This document shows positions 8,316 through 16,492 of a stretch of DNA of 36,320 bases, piece by piece. A program made the translations under genes and the position numbers. How positions within the stretch are numbered: the stretch's first letter is position 1; every line of letters starts with the position of its first letter. Origin of the DNA: Bacteroidota bacterium (lineage in GTDB: Bacteria; Bacteroidota; Bacteroidia; Chitinophagales; Saprospiraceae); contig PZPC01000053.1 of assembly GCA_003045895.1 (NCBI GenBank), positions 1 through 36,320 of the forward strand. Direction: 5' to 3'. Under the pieces are notes generated by a model. It saw only the letters and a list, made by a program, of their open reading frames with translations, was not told the DNA's origin and ran no database searches.

Positions 8316-10307
8316 ATGATCTTACTTGTTTCTTTTCCCCGGTCGGGTAATACCTTTTTTCGTAACGTGTTGCACGATGTCTACGGCTTGCCTTCCAGTA
8401 CCTATCACCAGGAACCAGGGCGGGAACTGGATGCCGACTGGGCTGCCTATCCGGTCATCAAAACGCACTTGTTGCCCCACGATCTGCCACCCGAATTACA
8501 GGCGGCAAAAGTCGTCTACCTGGTGCGCGATGGCCGGGATGCACTCGTTTCCCTGGCCCATCACCGGAAAGATATCGTCGAGCCGGGCTCCGATTACTAC
8601 ACCAATCTCCTGGAGGCTATGCTCGCCCAAGGGGGGAGCTATTTTGGCGGCTGGTCCGCAAACGTAAAAGCCTGGACGACCCGAGCCGATCTGGTCATCA
8701 CTTTTGAAGCACTGATCCAGGATCCTATTGGCCAGGTGGAGCGGTTGAGAGGCCTGATGGATTTGCCGCCACCCCAAAAAGAAAAACTCCCCACCTTCGA
8801 ACAACTCAAATTTGGGGTTCCGACCTACGGTGCAGGAGCAGGCCATCATTTCGATCCCCAAATGCCCGTCAAAAATTTCCGCAAGGGAAAAAAAGGCGGC
8901 TGGCGTGAGGAGATGCCTCCGGAGATTCAGCAATTATTCTGGCAGCTCCACGGGCCAACGATGCTGGCGTTCGGATACCAGGATGGCGCCATTGCCTGGC
9001 AGGATCGTCCGCTGAAAAAAGTTTTGATTGAGTCTTCAAAAATATTCTCCGCCGACAACGACGGCGTCAAGCGGTATGTATTAGAACTGCTTGCGCATAT
9101 ATCCTTGTTTGTGCACGATGATCCCAGTTGGCAAATCGACTTGTTCAACAAGTACGAATTCATTCCGCTGGATGGGGTGATCATGTCTTCCGAAGCAACC
9201 ACTACGACGGTTTACCAGCCAGAATTTACCTACGAAAATAAATTGCTGCACATAAAGGCGTCTTTGCAAAAGTTATTGCCTGGTAGAACTTACCATTTCC
9301 TCAGTGAACTTTACCGACGTGGGCCTTTTCGTCGGTTGCTGACCTGGTTACGCATCACCGTTGATGCGGTCAAAAATGCCCAGCTCAAGCGAGAATTTAA
9401 TACTTTGCTGGCCCAATACCAACTCATCCATTTTCCACTTCCACAGCACTATGAAGGGAAGGAACATGCTTCATCGGCCCCGCTCGTCACCATCCATGAC
9501 CTCACCCATAAGTTATTTCCTCAGTTCCATACACCAGAAAACATCGCCCTGGCTGAAAAAGGAATACAGCTGGCACAAAAAAATAACGCCCACCTCCTGG
9601 CCATTTCGGAGGCTACCCGGCAGGATCTGCTTACCCATTATGAGTTTGCCCCAGCGCAAATCAGGGTGATCTACGAAGGCGCCAACGGGAGCTTTTCCAA
9701 GCAGGAACAACCTGCTCAATTAGCTGCTTTCCTGCAACAGCTGGGCATCCCCAACCAGCCTTTCTTCCTGACCTTATCCACGGTAGAACCACGCAAGAAC
9801 CTGGCCAAGGTGATGGCCGCCTTTCGGTTATTAAAAGCAGAATCGCCCGACCAGCAGCTGCAGCTCCTGATTTGCGGAAAACGGGGCTGGAAAAGCAGCA
9901 ACCTGTACCAGAACGAGCAAGAGCTCAACCAGGCTGGCATCTTCTTTACCGGCTTCGTCCCCGACGAAAAATTACCGCTGCTGTTAAGCCACGCTATCGC
10001 CTTGTGCTACGTCTCCCATTACGAGGGTTTTGGCCTGCCCATTCTGGAGGCCATGCAGTGTGGCACACCGGTCATTTACGGGAACAACAGTTCCATGCCC
10101 GAAGTGGCGGGCAAGGGCGGCATCGGCGTGAATACCCAGGATGTGAACGTCATTAAAGACGCTATGTCTACGACCAGTAACAACCAGGCTGTCCAGGCAG
10201 CATTAGCGGCGCAGGCCACCGCGCAAGCCCAAAAATTCTCCTGGCTCAAGGCGGCTTTTCAAACCTTGTGTTACTACGAGGAAATCATCAACCAACAGCA
10301 GCAATGA
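8316..10307 (+). CDS. Bifunctional sulfotransferase-glycosyltransferase fusion
   Basis: Start chosen at the ATG at 8316 (663 residues), because MILLVSFPRSGNTFFRN is a typical sulfotransferase N-terminus; the open frame extends upstream to 8148, but that part lies inside the divergent gene. Residues 1 to about 230 form a complete sulfotransferase: PRSGNT (8-13) as the 5'-phosphosulfate loop, VVYLVRDGRDALVSLAHHR (67-85) as the 3'-phosphate site and RKGKKGGWREEM (189-200) as the glycine-rich PAPS loop. From about 235 a GT4 domain begins (VLIESSKIFSADNDGVKRYV), ending with the donor site around YEGFGLPILEAMQCGTPVIY. The junction is continuous with no internal stop. The fusion suggests that sugar addition and sulfation are coupled. 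It shares an ATGA overlap with the next GT4 gene. Confidence 0.85.
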   Translation: MILLVSFPRSGNTFFRNVLHDVYGLPSSTYHQEPGRELDADWAAYPVIKTHLLPHDLPPELQAAKVVYLVRDGRDALVSLAHHRKDIVEPGSDYYTNLLEAMLAQGGSYFGGWSANVKAWTTRADLVITFEALIQDPIGQVERLRGLMDLPPPQKEKLPTFEQLKFGVPTYGAGAGHHFDPQMPVKNFRKGKKGGWREEMPPEIQQLFWQLHGPTMLAFGYQDGAIAWQDRPLKKVLIESSKIFSADNDGVKRYVLELLAHISLFVHDDPSWQIDLFNKYEFIPLDGVIMSSEATTTTVYQPEFTYENKLLHIKASLQKLLPGRTYHFLSELYRRGPFRRLLTWLRITVDAVKNAQLKREFNTLLAQYQLIHFPLPQHYEGKEHASSAPLVTIHDLTHKLFPQFHTPENIALAEKGIQLAQKNNAHLLAISEATRQDLLTHYEFAPAQIRVIYEGANGSFSKQEQPAQLAAFLQQLGIPNQPFFLTLSTVEPRKNLAKVMAAFRLLKAESPDQQLQLLICGKRGWKSSNLYQNEQELNQAGIFFTGFVPDEKLPLLLSHAIALCYVSHYEGFGLPILEAMQCGTPVIYGNNSSMPEVAGKGGIGVNTQDVNVIKDAMSTTSNNQAVQAALAAQATAQAQKFSWLKAAFQTLCYYEEIINQQQQ

Positions 10308-11404
10308 AGATAGCGATCCTGGCCGACCCTCTGGACAACCAACGGGCCGGTGTACATGTATTTACCAGGGAGCTCATAACGGCACTCATCCAGCTGGGCT
10401 ATGCCGATCGCTTACTGCTCGTGCGCGAACGCATCGACCCTGAACTCCCGGTGGAACAATTGGCAGTCCCCAATATCCACTTGCCCATTGGCTTCGCCTC
10501 GTTGCGCCTATTTTTCATCATTCCTTACCTGTTGCGCCGGCGAAAAGAGGTGGTTGCCGTTTTTGAACCCGCTCATTTCGGCCCTTTCAACCTGCCTAAG
10601 CGGATTAAGCGGATCACCATGATCCACGACCTGACGCCGATCCTGTTTCCACAATACCACCGGTGGCACAGCCAGCTCCTGCAGCGCTTGTTTCTTCGTG
10701 CGATATTAAAAAAAACGGACTGGGTACTTACCAATTCCAGGTATACCCAGACCGACGTGGCGCGCGTTTTTCCATTTGCCCAACAAAAAGTTAGCCACGT
10801 ATACCTGGGCCGGCATGCTGCTTTTAAACCGACTTGCAATGCGGCACGTATAGCTGAATTAGGCATTAAGCTGCCTTATTTTTTGAACGTGGGTACGCTT
10901 GAGCCGCGTAAAAACCTGCTGACTTTACTGGCCGCTTTTGAGCTTTTTTGTTTGAAAAATGCCGGTAGCAACCAGCAGTTGATCCTGGTAGGGGAGTTGG
11001 GCTGGAAAGCCGAGCCTTTGGTACAAACACTGGATAATCATCCCTTTAAAACCCGGATTCAGCGCCTCGGGTACGTCAAGTTCACTGATTTACCCATTTT
11101 ATACACCCACAGCCAGGCCCTTATTTATCCGTCGGAATACGAAGGATTTGGCTTGCCCATCATCGAAGCGCTGGCGTGCGGCACACCGGTGATCGCTGCC
11201 CAAAATTCCAGCCTGGCAGAAATAGGGGAGGGTGCCGTCGTTTTCTTCCCGACCCATGATGCGCAAGCATTATCCGAAGAAATGGAACAGGTGGTCCGGC
11301 AACCACCCCCCAAGGAGCCATTAATTGAACACGCCGCACAATTTTCCTGGCTGGCCTGTGCCAGTGGTTTTATGGTGCTGATGGACCAACTAATCGGCGA
11401 ATAG
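10304..11404 (+). CDS. Glycosyltransferase family 4 protein
   Basis: A 366-residue GT-B enzyme starting at the ATG in the ATGA overlap with the fusion gene (a 12-residue upstream extension from 10268 is inside that gene). MKIAILADPLDNQRAGVHVFTREL is split across the Gly-rich acceptor loop; YFLNVGTLEPRKNLLTLLAAF and YEGFGLPIIEALACGTPVIA are the characteristic GT4 donor-domain motifs, including the E-x7-E pair. It is cytoplasmic with no membrane segment. It is similar in design to the GT4 half of the preceding fusion, so the pair may add successive sugars. The sugar is not identifiable. A weak 6-bp hairpin (11399-11413) overlaps its stop codon. Confidence 0.85.
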   Translation: MKIAILADPLDNQRAGVHVFTRELITALIQLGYADRLLLVRERIDPELPVEQLAVPNIHLPIGFASLRLFFIIPYLLRRRKEVVAVFEPAHFGPFNLPKRIKRITMIHDLTPILFPQYHRWHSQLLQRLFLRAILKKTDWVLTNSRYTQTDVARVFPFAQQKVSHVYLGRHAAFKPTCNAARIAELGIKLPYFLNVGTLEPRKNLLTLLAAFELFCLKNAGSNQQLILVGELGWKAEPLVQTLDNHPFKTRIQRLGYVKFTDLPILYTHSQALIYPSEYEGFGLPIIEALACGTPVIAAQNSSLAEIGEGAVVFFPTHDAQALSEEMEQVVRQPPPKEPLIEHAAQFSWLACASGFMVLMDQLIGE

Positions 11405-11531
11405 GGTCTATTCTGCTTACCTTACTTAACATAATATAAATTATGGGCAACTGATTGTGCTTTTTTTAGTCCCTAAATTAAACCATTGCTGGTTTGCTGC
11501 ATCTTAGAAAGGAACTAAAAAAATAGCCGCC

Positions 11532-11951
11532 ATGAAATTCAATTCCTTGATCTTTTTGCTCCTCAGTGTCGTCAGCTTCGCTAACGCTGGTAACTTTCTC
11601 CCGTTGGCCCATACTACAGTTAATCCACCACGCTGGGAAAAATTAGGCGAACGCGCCGTCAACTTTGGACTGGACCGCGACGAAATTTTCGTCACTGCCC
11701 GGGAAGGCCGTTTTACTGCCTTACAGTTGCGCATTGAAGGCGCGCCGATCAATCTGCACCGCTGTGTGGTGCATTTTGCCAATGGCGGCACCCAGGAATT
11801 GAATATCCGGGAAAACATCGGCGCCGGACGATCGACCCGTGTTCTCAACCTGGCGGGTAACCGGCGGGTAATCACCAAAGTCGTTTTTTGGTACGATACC
11901 GATAACGACGCCAATCGCCGCGGCCGTATAGCCCTCTGGGGAAGACACTAG
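11532..11951 (+). CDS. Small secreted protein, DUF2541-like
   Basis: A 139-residue protein with a clear signal peptide (MKFNSLIFLLLSVVSFANA, cleavage after about residue 19). The mature part is beta-rich: WEKLGERAVNFGLDRDEI, FTALQLRIEGAPINL, VVHFANGGTQEL and VVFWYDTDNDANRRGRIALWGRH. From memory this pattern resembles the DUF2541 family, of unknown function, so the family name is tentative. The gene stands alone, with about 127 bp of AT-rich leader upstream in which I see no consensus promoter. It is followed by a strong shared terminator. Confidence 0.65.
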   Translation: MKFNSLIFLLLSVVSFANAGNFLPLAHTTVNPPRWEKLGERAVNFGLDRDEIFVTAREGRFTALQLRIEGAPINLHRCVVHFANGGTQELNIRENIGAGRSTRVLNLAGNRRVITKVVFWYDTDNDANRRGRIALWGRH

Positions 11952-11989
11952 TTCCAACTTTTTGTTTGACTCCCCCACCCTGCCTGCAT

Positions 11990-12026
11990 TGCTTTTAAAT
12001 ACCTGACAAGCAGGTATTTAAAAGCA
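11990..12026. terminator. Bidirectional terminator with a perfect 16-bp stem
   Basis: TGCTTTTAAATACCTG (11990-12005), loop ACAAG, then the exact reverse complement (12011-12026). It lies between the convergent ends of the secreted-protein gene (11951) and the radical SAM gene (12042). The A/T-rich stem base supplies a U-run on both strands, so it probably serves both genes. Confidence 0.8.
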
Positions 12027-12041
12027 GTTCGGATTTGTTTT

Positions 12042-13088
12042 TTAGAACAAACTCAGCTGTCCATTCTTGTATTTGGGGTGCAAATCCAGGTTGTATTCCG
12101 GCCAGATCTTGTCTTTAAAATAGCGCTGTTTGGCCAGTTTAAATTGTTTGCTAATCATGTCGGCGATTTCACCTTCGCCCCGCATGCGGGTATGAAAACG
12201 GTGGTCGTGTAAATTCCCCGACCGGCAATCGCGGATCCGGTTCAGGACGCGATCTGCCCGATCTGGCAGCGCCTTCCGGATCCAATCTTCAAAAATTTCG
12301 GCAATATCGCCATTCAGGCGCACCACCGTGTAGCCAATGGAAACAGCCCCGCGGTCGGCAACGGCTTTGGCCATGGGTAGAATTTCGTGATCGGTGAGGC
12401 CCGGAATAATGGGCGCCAACATGACATTGACGGGAATTCCCGCAGTGGCCAATTGCTCGATGGTCGCCAGCCGCTGATTTACACTGGCGGTGCGGGGTTC
12501 CAGCATCCGGCGTACCTCTTCCTGCAGGGTCGTCAGGGAAATAGACACGTGTGTCAACCGTTCTTTGGCCAGGTCCTGGAGAATATCCAAATCCCGTAGG
12601 ATCATGCTGTTCTTGGTGATCAGCCCCACGGGATACCGGTATTTCCAACAAATTTCCAGGATTTTTCGCGTCAGCTGGTATTCGCGCTCCGCAGGTTGGT
12701 AGACATCGGTATTACCGGCCAGCATCAGGGGTATGGTATCCCAGCTCTTCTTCCGGATGGCTTTTTCAAACAAGGCTGGCGCATCCTTCTTGATGAGTAT
12801 TTTGCGTTCAAAATCCAGTCCGGCACTGTAACCCCAGTACGGGTGCGTATTGCGGGCATAGCAGTATACACAGCCGTGTTCGCAGCCCTGATAGGGATTC
12901 AGGGATACAGTGAACCCGATGTCCGGGCTGTCCACCTTGTTGAGGATGGTCTTGGGATGTACCTCAATGTATTCAGTGGGAAACGCCGCTTCTTCATCGC
13001 TGGTGGCGTCGTATTTCAAGGCCTCGTACTTGGAGGAGGGATTGATCTGGGCTCCCCTACCCTTGCGGTAATTTGCCGGCTGGTCCAA
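12042..13088 (-). CDS. PA0069-family radical SAM protein
   Basis: A 348-residue radical SAM enzyme. The [4Fe-4S] motif is C69-x3-C73-x2-C76 in NPYQGCEHGCVYCYARNTH, a form typical of the SplB-like PA0069 group. The N-terminal Arg/Gly-rich RKGRGAQINPSSKYE and the C-terminal RYFKDKIWPEYNLDLHPKYK also match this group, as does the length. The iron-sulfur cluster cleaves S-adenosylmethionine to a 5'-deoxyadenosyl radical; the substrate is unknown, although the family is often called DNA-repair-lyase-like. It is monocistronic, with a consensus promoter ten bases upstream of the coding start and a shared terminator after the stop. Confidence 0.88.
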   Translation of the reverse strand: MDQPANYRKGRGAQINPSSKYEALKYDATSDEEAAFPTEYIEVHPKTILNKVDSPDIGFTVSLNPYQGCEHGCVYCYARNTHPYWGYSAGLDFERKILIKKDAPALFEKAIRKKSWDTIPLMLAGNTDVYQPAEREYQLTRKILEICWKYRYPVGLITKNSMILRDLDILQDLAKERLTHVSISLTTLQEEVRRMLEPRTASVNQRLATIEQLATAGIPVNVMLAPIIPGLTDHEILPMAKAVADRGAVSIGYTVVRLNGDIAEIFEDWIRKALPDRADRVLNRIRDCRSGNLHDHRFHTRMRGEGEIADMISKQFKLAKQRYFKDKIWPEYNLDLHPKYKNGQLSLF

Positions 13089-13104
13089 TGGTTTGTTGTT
13101 TCAA

Positions 13105-13136
13105 CAAATGTAGGTTTTGTTTTTTAATTAAACAAA
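13105..13136 (-). promoter_or_regulatory. Consensus promoter of the radical SAM gene
   Basis: On the minus strand TTTG (13133-13136) is followed after exactly 20 bp by TACATTTG (13105-13112), a full match to the Bacteroidota TTTG-N20-TAnnTTTG promoter. The predicted start near 13098 leaves a leader of only about ten bases before the ATG at 13088. Confidence 0.75.
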
Positions 13137-13231
13137 TAATTTTATTTATAAAAAACATCCGACTTAAGTACCCCTTGGGGAGTTAAAAACTTCCAAAAAT
13201 ACCTATCATTAGGAACCAAAACCAAGCTACC

Positions 13232-14359
13232 ATGTCGGCTACTACCCGCAGAAATATTTTCAAGGCATTGGCCTTAGGCACCATTTCATTACCCATTGCC
13301 CTGCGCCTGCTTACCGGCGAGAGCCAGGCCCAGCAGGGCGGCGGCTCCCCTACCCTCGCCTCGGGCGAGCGCTACGAATGGAAAATGACCACCACCTGGC
13401 CGCCGAATTTTCCGGTATTGGACGAAGCTTGCAAAATGTTTGCCCGCCTGATCAACGAGATGTCGGCGGGGCGGATCAAGATCACCGTGTACGGCGGTGG
13501 TGAGTTAGCGCCGCCCCTCAAGGCCTTTGAGACCGTCAGAACCGGTGGCGCGGAGCTCGGCTCAGGTGCGGGCTACTACTGGGCGGGCATCGCTCCGGCC
13601 GCGCAGTTTTTCGCCACCGTTCCTTTTGGCATGAATGCAGCTCAGCATACCGGCTGGATCATGAATGGTGGCGGGCTGGAATTGTGGCAGGAGCTTTACG
13701 ACCAGTACAACCTGGTTCCTTTTCTGGGCGGCAATACGGGCGTACAGATGGGCGGTTGGTTCAACCGCGAGATCAACTCGATTAAAGATATTCAAGGGTT
13801 GAAAATGCGGATACCGGGTTTAGGTGGTACAGTCTTCAACGCCGCTGGTGGAGCCCAGGTAACCATGGCGGGCAGTGAGTTGTACACTAACCTGGAACGC
13901 GGCGTCATCGATGCAACCGAATGGCTGGGGCCTTACCACGATACGCTCATGGGGTTCAATGAGATTGCCAAATACTACTACACGCCCGGTTGGCACGAAC
14001 CCGGTACCGCCCTGGAGTTTTTTATCAACAAAGAAAAATACAACCTGCTTTCGCCTGACTTAAAGGTGATCATGCGATCTGCCTCCTACCATACCCACCT
14101 GTGGTGCTGGATGGAAATGGAAAAACGCAACGCTGAAGCGCTTAATGTACTCGTAGAAAAGGGTATTCAATTGCGGCAGTTCCCCCAGTCCGTTCTGGCG
14201 GAATTCCGGCGCCTGACCCACCAGGTCATCCAGGATTTGGTCGACAGCGATCCTTTCTCGGCCAAGGTATACGCTTCCTTTCAGGCTTATCAGCGCCAGG
14301 CATTTAACTATGCGGCCATTACCGAGAAGCGGTTCTACGACGATTTGCAGGTGGAATGA
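13232..14359 (+). CDS. dctP: TRAP transporter solute-binding protein DctP, Tat-exported
   Basis: A 375-residue periplasmic binding protein. The N-terminus has a twin-arginine signal (TTRRNIFK, then a moderately hydrophobic stretch to SQAQ near residue 34). The body follows the DctP pattern: WKMTTTWPPNFPVLDEACKM, GRIKITVYGGGEL, GLKMRIPGLGG and LERGVIDATEWLGPYHD, ending with HEPGTALEFFINKEKY. It captures a carboxylate or related solute for the DctQM pump encoded convergently just downstream; binding-protein and membrane genes are not co-transcribed here, which is less usual. Tat export implies folding, perhaps with a ligand, before secretion. The ligand is unknown. Confidence 0.88.
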   Translation: MSATTRRNIFKALALGTISLPIALRLLTGESQAQQGGGSPTLASGERYEWKMTTTWPPNFPVLDEACKMFARLINEMSAGRIKITVYGGGELAPPLKAFETVRTGGAELGSGAGYYWAGIAPAAQFFATVPFGMNAAQHTGWIMNGGGLELWQELYDQYNLVPFLGGNTGVQMGGWFNREINSIKDIQGLKMRIPGLGGTVFNAAGGAQVTMAGSELYTNLERGVIDATEWLGPYHDTLMGFNEIAKYYYTPGWHEPGTALEFFINKEKYNLLSPDLKVIMRSASYHTHLWCWMEMEKRNAEALNVLVEKGIQLRQFPQSVLAEFRRLTHQVIQDLVDSDPFSAKVYASFQAYQRQAFNYAAITEKRFYDDLQVE

Positions 14360-14487
14360 GTTAGATCAGGTTGATTCGAAGGGTTCTGTGGGACTTTGTA
14401 AAGTTTTATTTTTGAATTAAAATAAAAAGAAATTTTTATCTGAGTAAAAACAATTAACAATTGATTATTGTCTCTAGACGGTGTCAA

Positions 14488-15795
14488 TTACCCCAACTTT
14501 ATCCAGCTCAACATCTCGGGAAACAGGATGACCAGCAACAAGACGGCCAATTGGATAAGGATGAACGGAACAATCCCCCGGTACAAGTGCCCGGTGGTAA
14601 CTTCGGGCGGAGCGACCCCCTTGAGGTAAAACAAAGAGAACCCAAACGGCGGCGTCAGGAAGGAAGTCTGCAGGTTCAGCGCGATCAGGATGCCCAGCCA
14701 GATGAGGTCGACGCCCATGGCCTGAAAGATCGGCGCCACTACGGGTACGATAATGAAGATGATCTCAATGAAATCAATAAAGAAACCTGCCAGAAAAATC
14801 AACAACATCACCAGGGCCAGGAAGCCGTAGACGGACAGGTTCGCCTGTTCGATCAGCGACACGAGGTAGCGATCTCCACCCAATTCCCGAAAAACAAGTG
14901 AGAAGGTAGTGGCCCCCAGCAAGATCAGGAAGACCATGCTCGTCAGGTGGGTGGTTTCGCGCATCACGGCGGTGAGGACCTGGTAACTCCACTTCTTCTC
15001 CAACACCGTTAGCAGCATAGCCCCCACGGCCCCCACGGCCGCTGCTTCAGTAGGCGAAGCAATACCCGCCAGAATAGAGCCAAGTACGGTAATGATCAAC
15101 AACAGGGGCAAAAAGAAGGCTTTGAAGAGCCTACTCCAGTAATTGTTGGCATGGAATGCCGCTACTTCTGCCGCGGGCATAGCGGGCGCCTCGTGGGGCC
15201 GTAGCCGCGCGTAGATAAACACATACAACATGTAGGCTACCACCAACAATAACCCTGGCAAAAGCGCAGCGGCAAACAGTTGGCCGATACTGACATTGAG
15301 TACACTTCCCAGTAAAATCAATACGATGGACGGTGGAATAATTTGCCCCAGGGTTCCGGAAGCTGCAATCGTACCCGTTGCCAGTTCGATACGGTACCCC
15401 CGCCGCAACATGGTAGGCAGACTGATAAGGCCCATGGTCACTACCGTGGCCCCGACTATACCCGTACTCGCTGCTAACAGGGCACCGACAATGACTACCG
15501 CAATAGCCAATCCGCCGGGAATACGCCCAAACAACAGCGCCATGGTTTCCAGCAGACGACTCGCCAGACCCGATTTTTCGAGCATAATGCCCATGAACAC
15601 AAAAAGGGGTACGGCCATCAATTCCTCCTTGGACATAATCCCCAAAATTCGAATTGGCAACAGGTTCAGCACCGAAACCGGTAAAAAACAAAACGCATAG
15701 ATGAGCGACAAACCACCTAACGTGAAAGCTACCGGATACCCGTAAAGTATAAGTACGAAAATGCTGACGAACAACAGCAAGGCCAGAATTTCCAT
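14488..15795 (-). CDS. dctM: TRAP transporter large permease DctM
   Basis: A 435-residue inner-membrane protein with the expected dozen or so hydrophobic helices and the DctM family blocks: VPLFVFMGIMLEKSGLASRLLE, IVGATVVTMGLISLPTMLRRGY, GTIAASGTLGQIIPPSIVLI and the C-terminal TSFLTPPFGFSLFYLKGVAPPEV (described in pieces). It is the sodium-coupled transport subunit. The gene is 6 bp downstream of dctQ and forms an operon with it, converging on dctP. Confidence 0.9.
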   Translation of the reverse strand: MEILALLLFVSIFVLILYGYPVAFTLGGLSLIYAFCFLPVSVLNLLPIRILGIMSKEELMAVPLFVFMGIMLEKSGLASRLLETMALLFGRIPGGLAIAVVIVGALLAASTGIVGATVVTMGLISLPTMLRRGYRIELATGTIAASGTLGQIIPPSIVLILLGSVLNVSIGQLFAAALLPGLLLVVAYMLYVFIYARLRPHEAPAMPAAEVAAFHANNYWSRLFKAFFLPLLLIITVLGSILAGIASPTEAAAVGAVGAMLLTVLEKKWSYQVLTAVMRETTHLTSMVFLILLGATTFSLVFRELGGDRYLVSLIEQANLSVYGFLALVMLLIFLAGFFIDFIEIIFIIVPVVAPIFQAMGVDLIWLGILIALNLQTSFLTPPFGFSLFYLKGVAPPEVTTGHLYRGIVPFILIQLAVLLLVILFPEMLSWIKLG

Positions 15796-15801
15796 AACAG
15801 G

Positions 15802-16305
15802 TTATTTATTTGAGTGTTGATCATTTTCTGGTGATTTAAATAAAAGGCATATCCCTTGCAACAACAGCAACAGCATCCCCAGCGGAATAGCGAACTGAAT
15901 GAGCCAGAGGTTGGGCAGTCCGCTGGCTTCGGTAGACCGCTCCCCCATCTGGAAAGCAGCACTGGCCGAACGCCAGCCCGTGTAAAACAAGACAACGCAC
16001 CACGGAATAAGGAACAAGAGGGTTCCCCAACGGTCTACGCTGGCTTTATCCGTTGATGACATTTTTTCGTAGAACAGATCTACGCGCACGTGCCGGTCGT
16101 ATTTAAGACTATAGCCCGCACCGAGCAAAAAAATCAGGGCAAAGCAATGCCACTCCAGTTCCTTGGACCAGGCCAGCGGTAAGTTAAAAACATAGCGTAA
16201 AAATACATTCACGAACACCAGCACGACCAATACCAAGGTCAACCAGGATACCGCCCTACCCGTCCATTCGTTTAGCTGATTTATCGCTTTGACCAGGCTG
16301 CTCAT
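15802..16305 (-). CDS. dctQ: TRAP transporter small permease DctQ
   Basis: Four hydrophobic segments in about 167 residues, with the family features WTGRAVSWLTLVLVVLVFVN, RYVFNLPLAWSKELEWHCF and GAGYSLKYDRHVRVDLFYEK (each partial). It is the small membrane subunit that docks the binding protein. I choose the Met at 16305 (MSSLVKAINQLNEW) because it gives a normal-length N-terminus before the first helix; the frame extends to 16386 with two more Met options. The 27 extra residues look like an untranslated leader. Confidence 0.85.
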   Translation of the reverse strand: MSSLVKAINQLNEWTGRAVSWLTLVLVVLVFVNVFLRYVFNLPLAWSKELEWHCFALIFLLGAGYSLKYDRHVRVDLFYEKMSSTDKASVDRWGTLLFLIPWCVVLFYTGWRSASAAFQMGERSTEASGLPNLWLIQFAIPLGMLLLLLQGICLLFKSPENDQHSNK

Positions 16306-16446
16306 GTTTTTGCCACCAATGTAAAAAATATTATTTGCTAAGTCCTGCTTATCACCCTTATTCATAAGCCAAACCGTTGCTGACAAGAATTAAGCTTGGT
16401 GGATAAAATAATCAGTCTTAGCTTTACTCCCGAAAAACAATAGCTT

Positions 16447-16470
16447 AGTGTAATTTTTACACTACTTTTG
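16447..16470 (+). promoter_or_regulatory. Promoter with overlapping operator-like palindrome upstream of the sugar kinase-pfkA operon
   Basis: AGTGTAA-TTT-TTACACT (16447-16463) is a perfect 7-bp inverted repeat. Its last base is the first base of TACTTTTG (16463-16470), an exact Bacteroidota -7 box. No TTTG occurs at the -33 distance. A regulator bound at the palindrome would sit between or over the promoter elements. The start codon is 22 bp after the -7 box. Confidence 0.55.
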
Positions 16471-16492
16471 CGCGACTTAATTTTGTGTGGCC

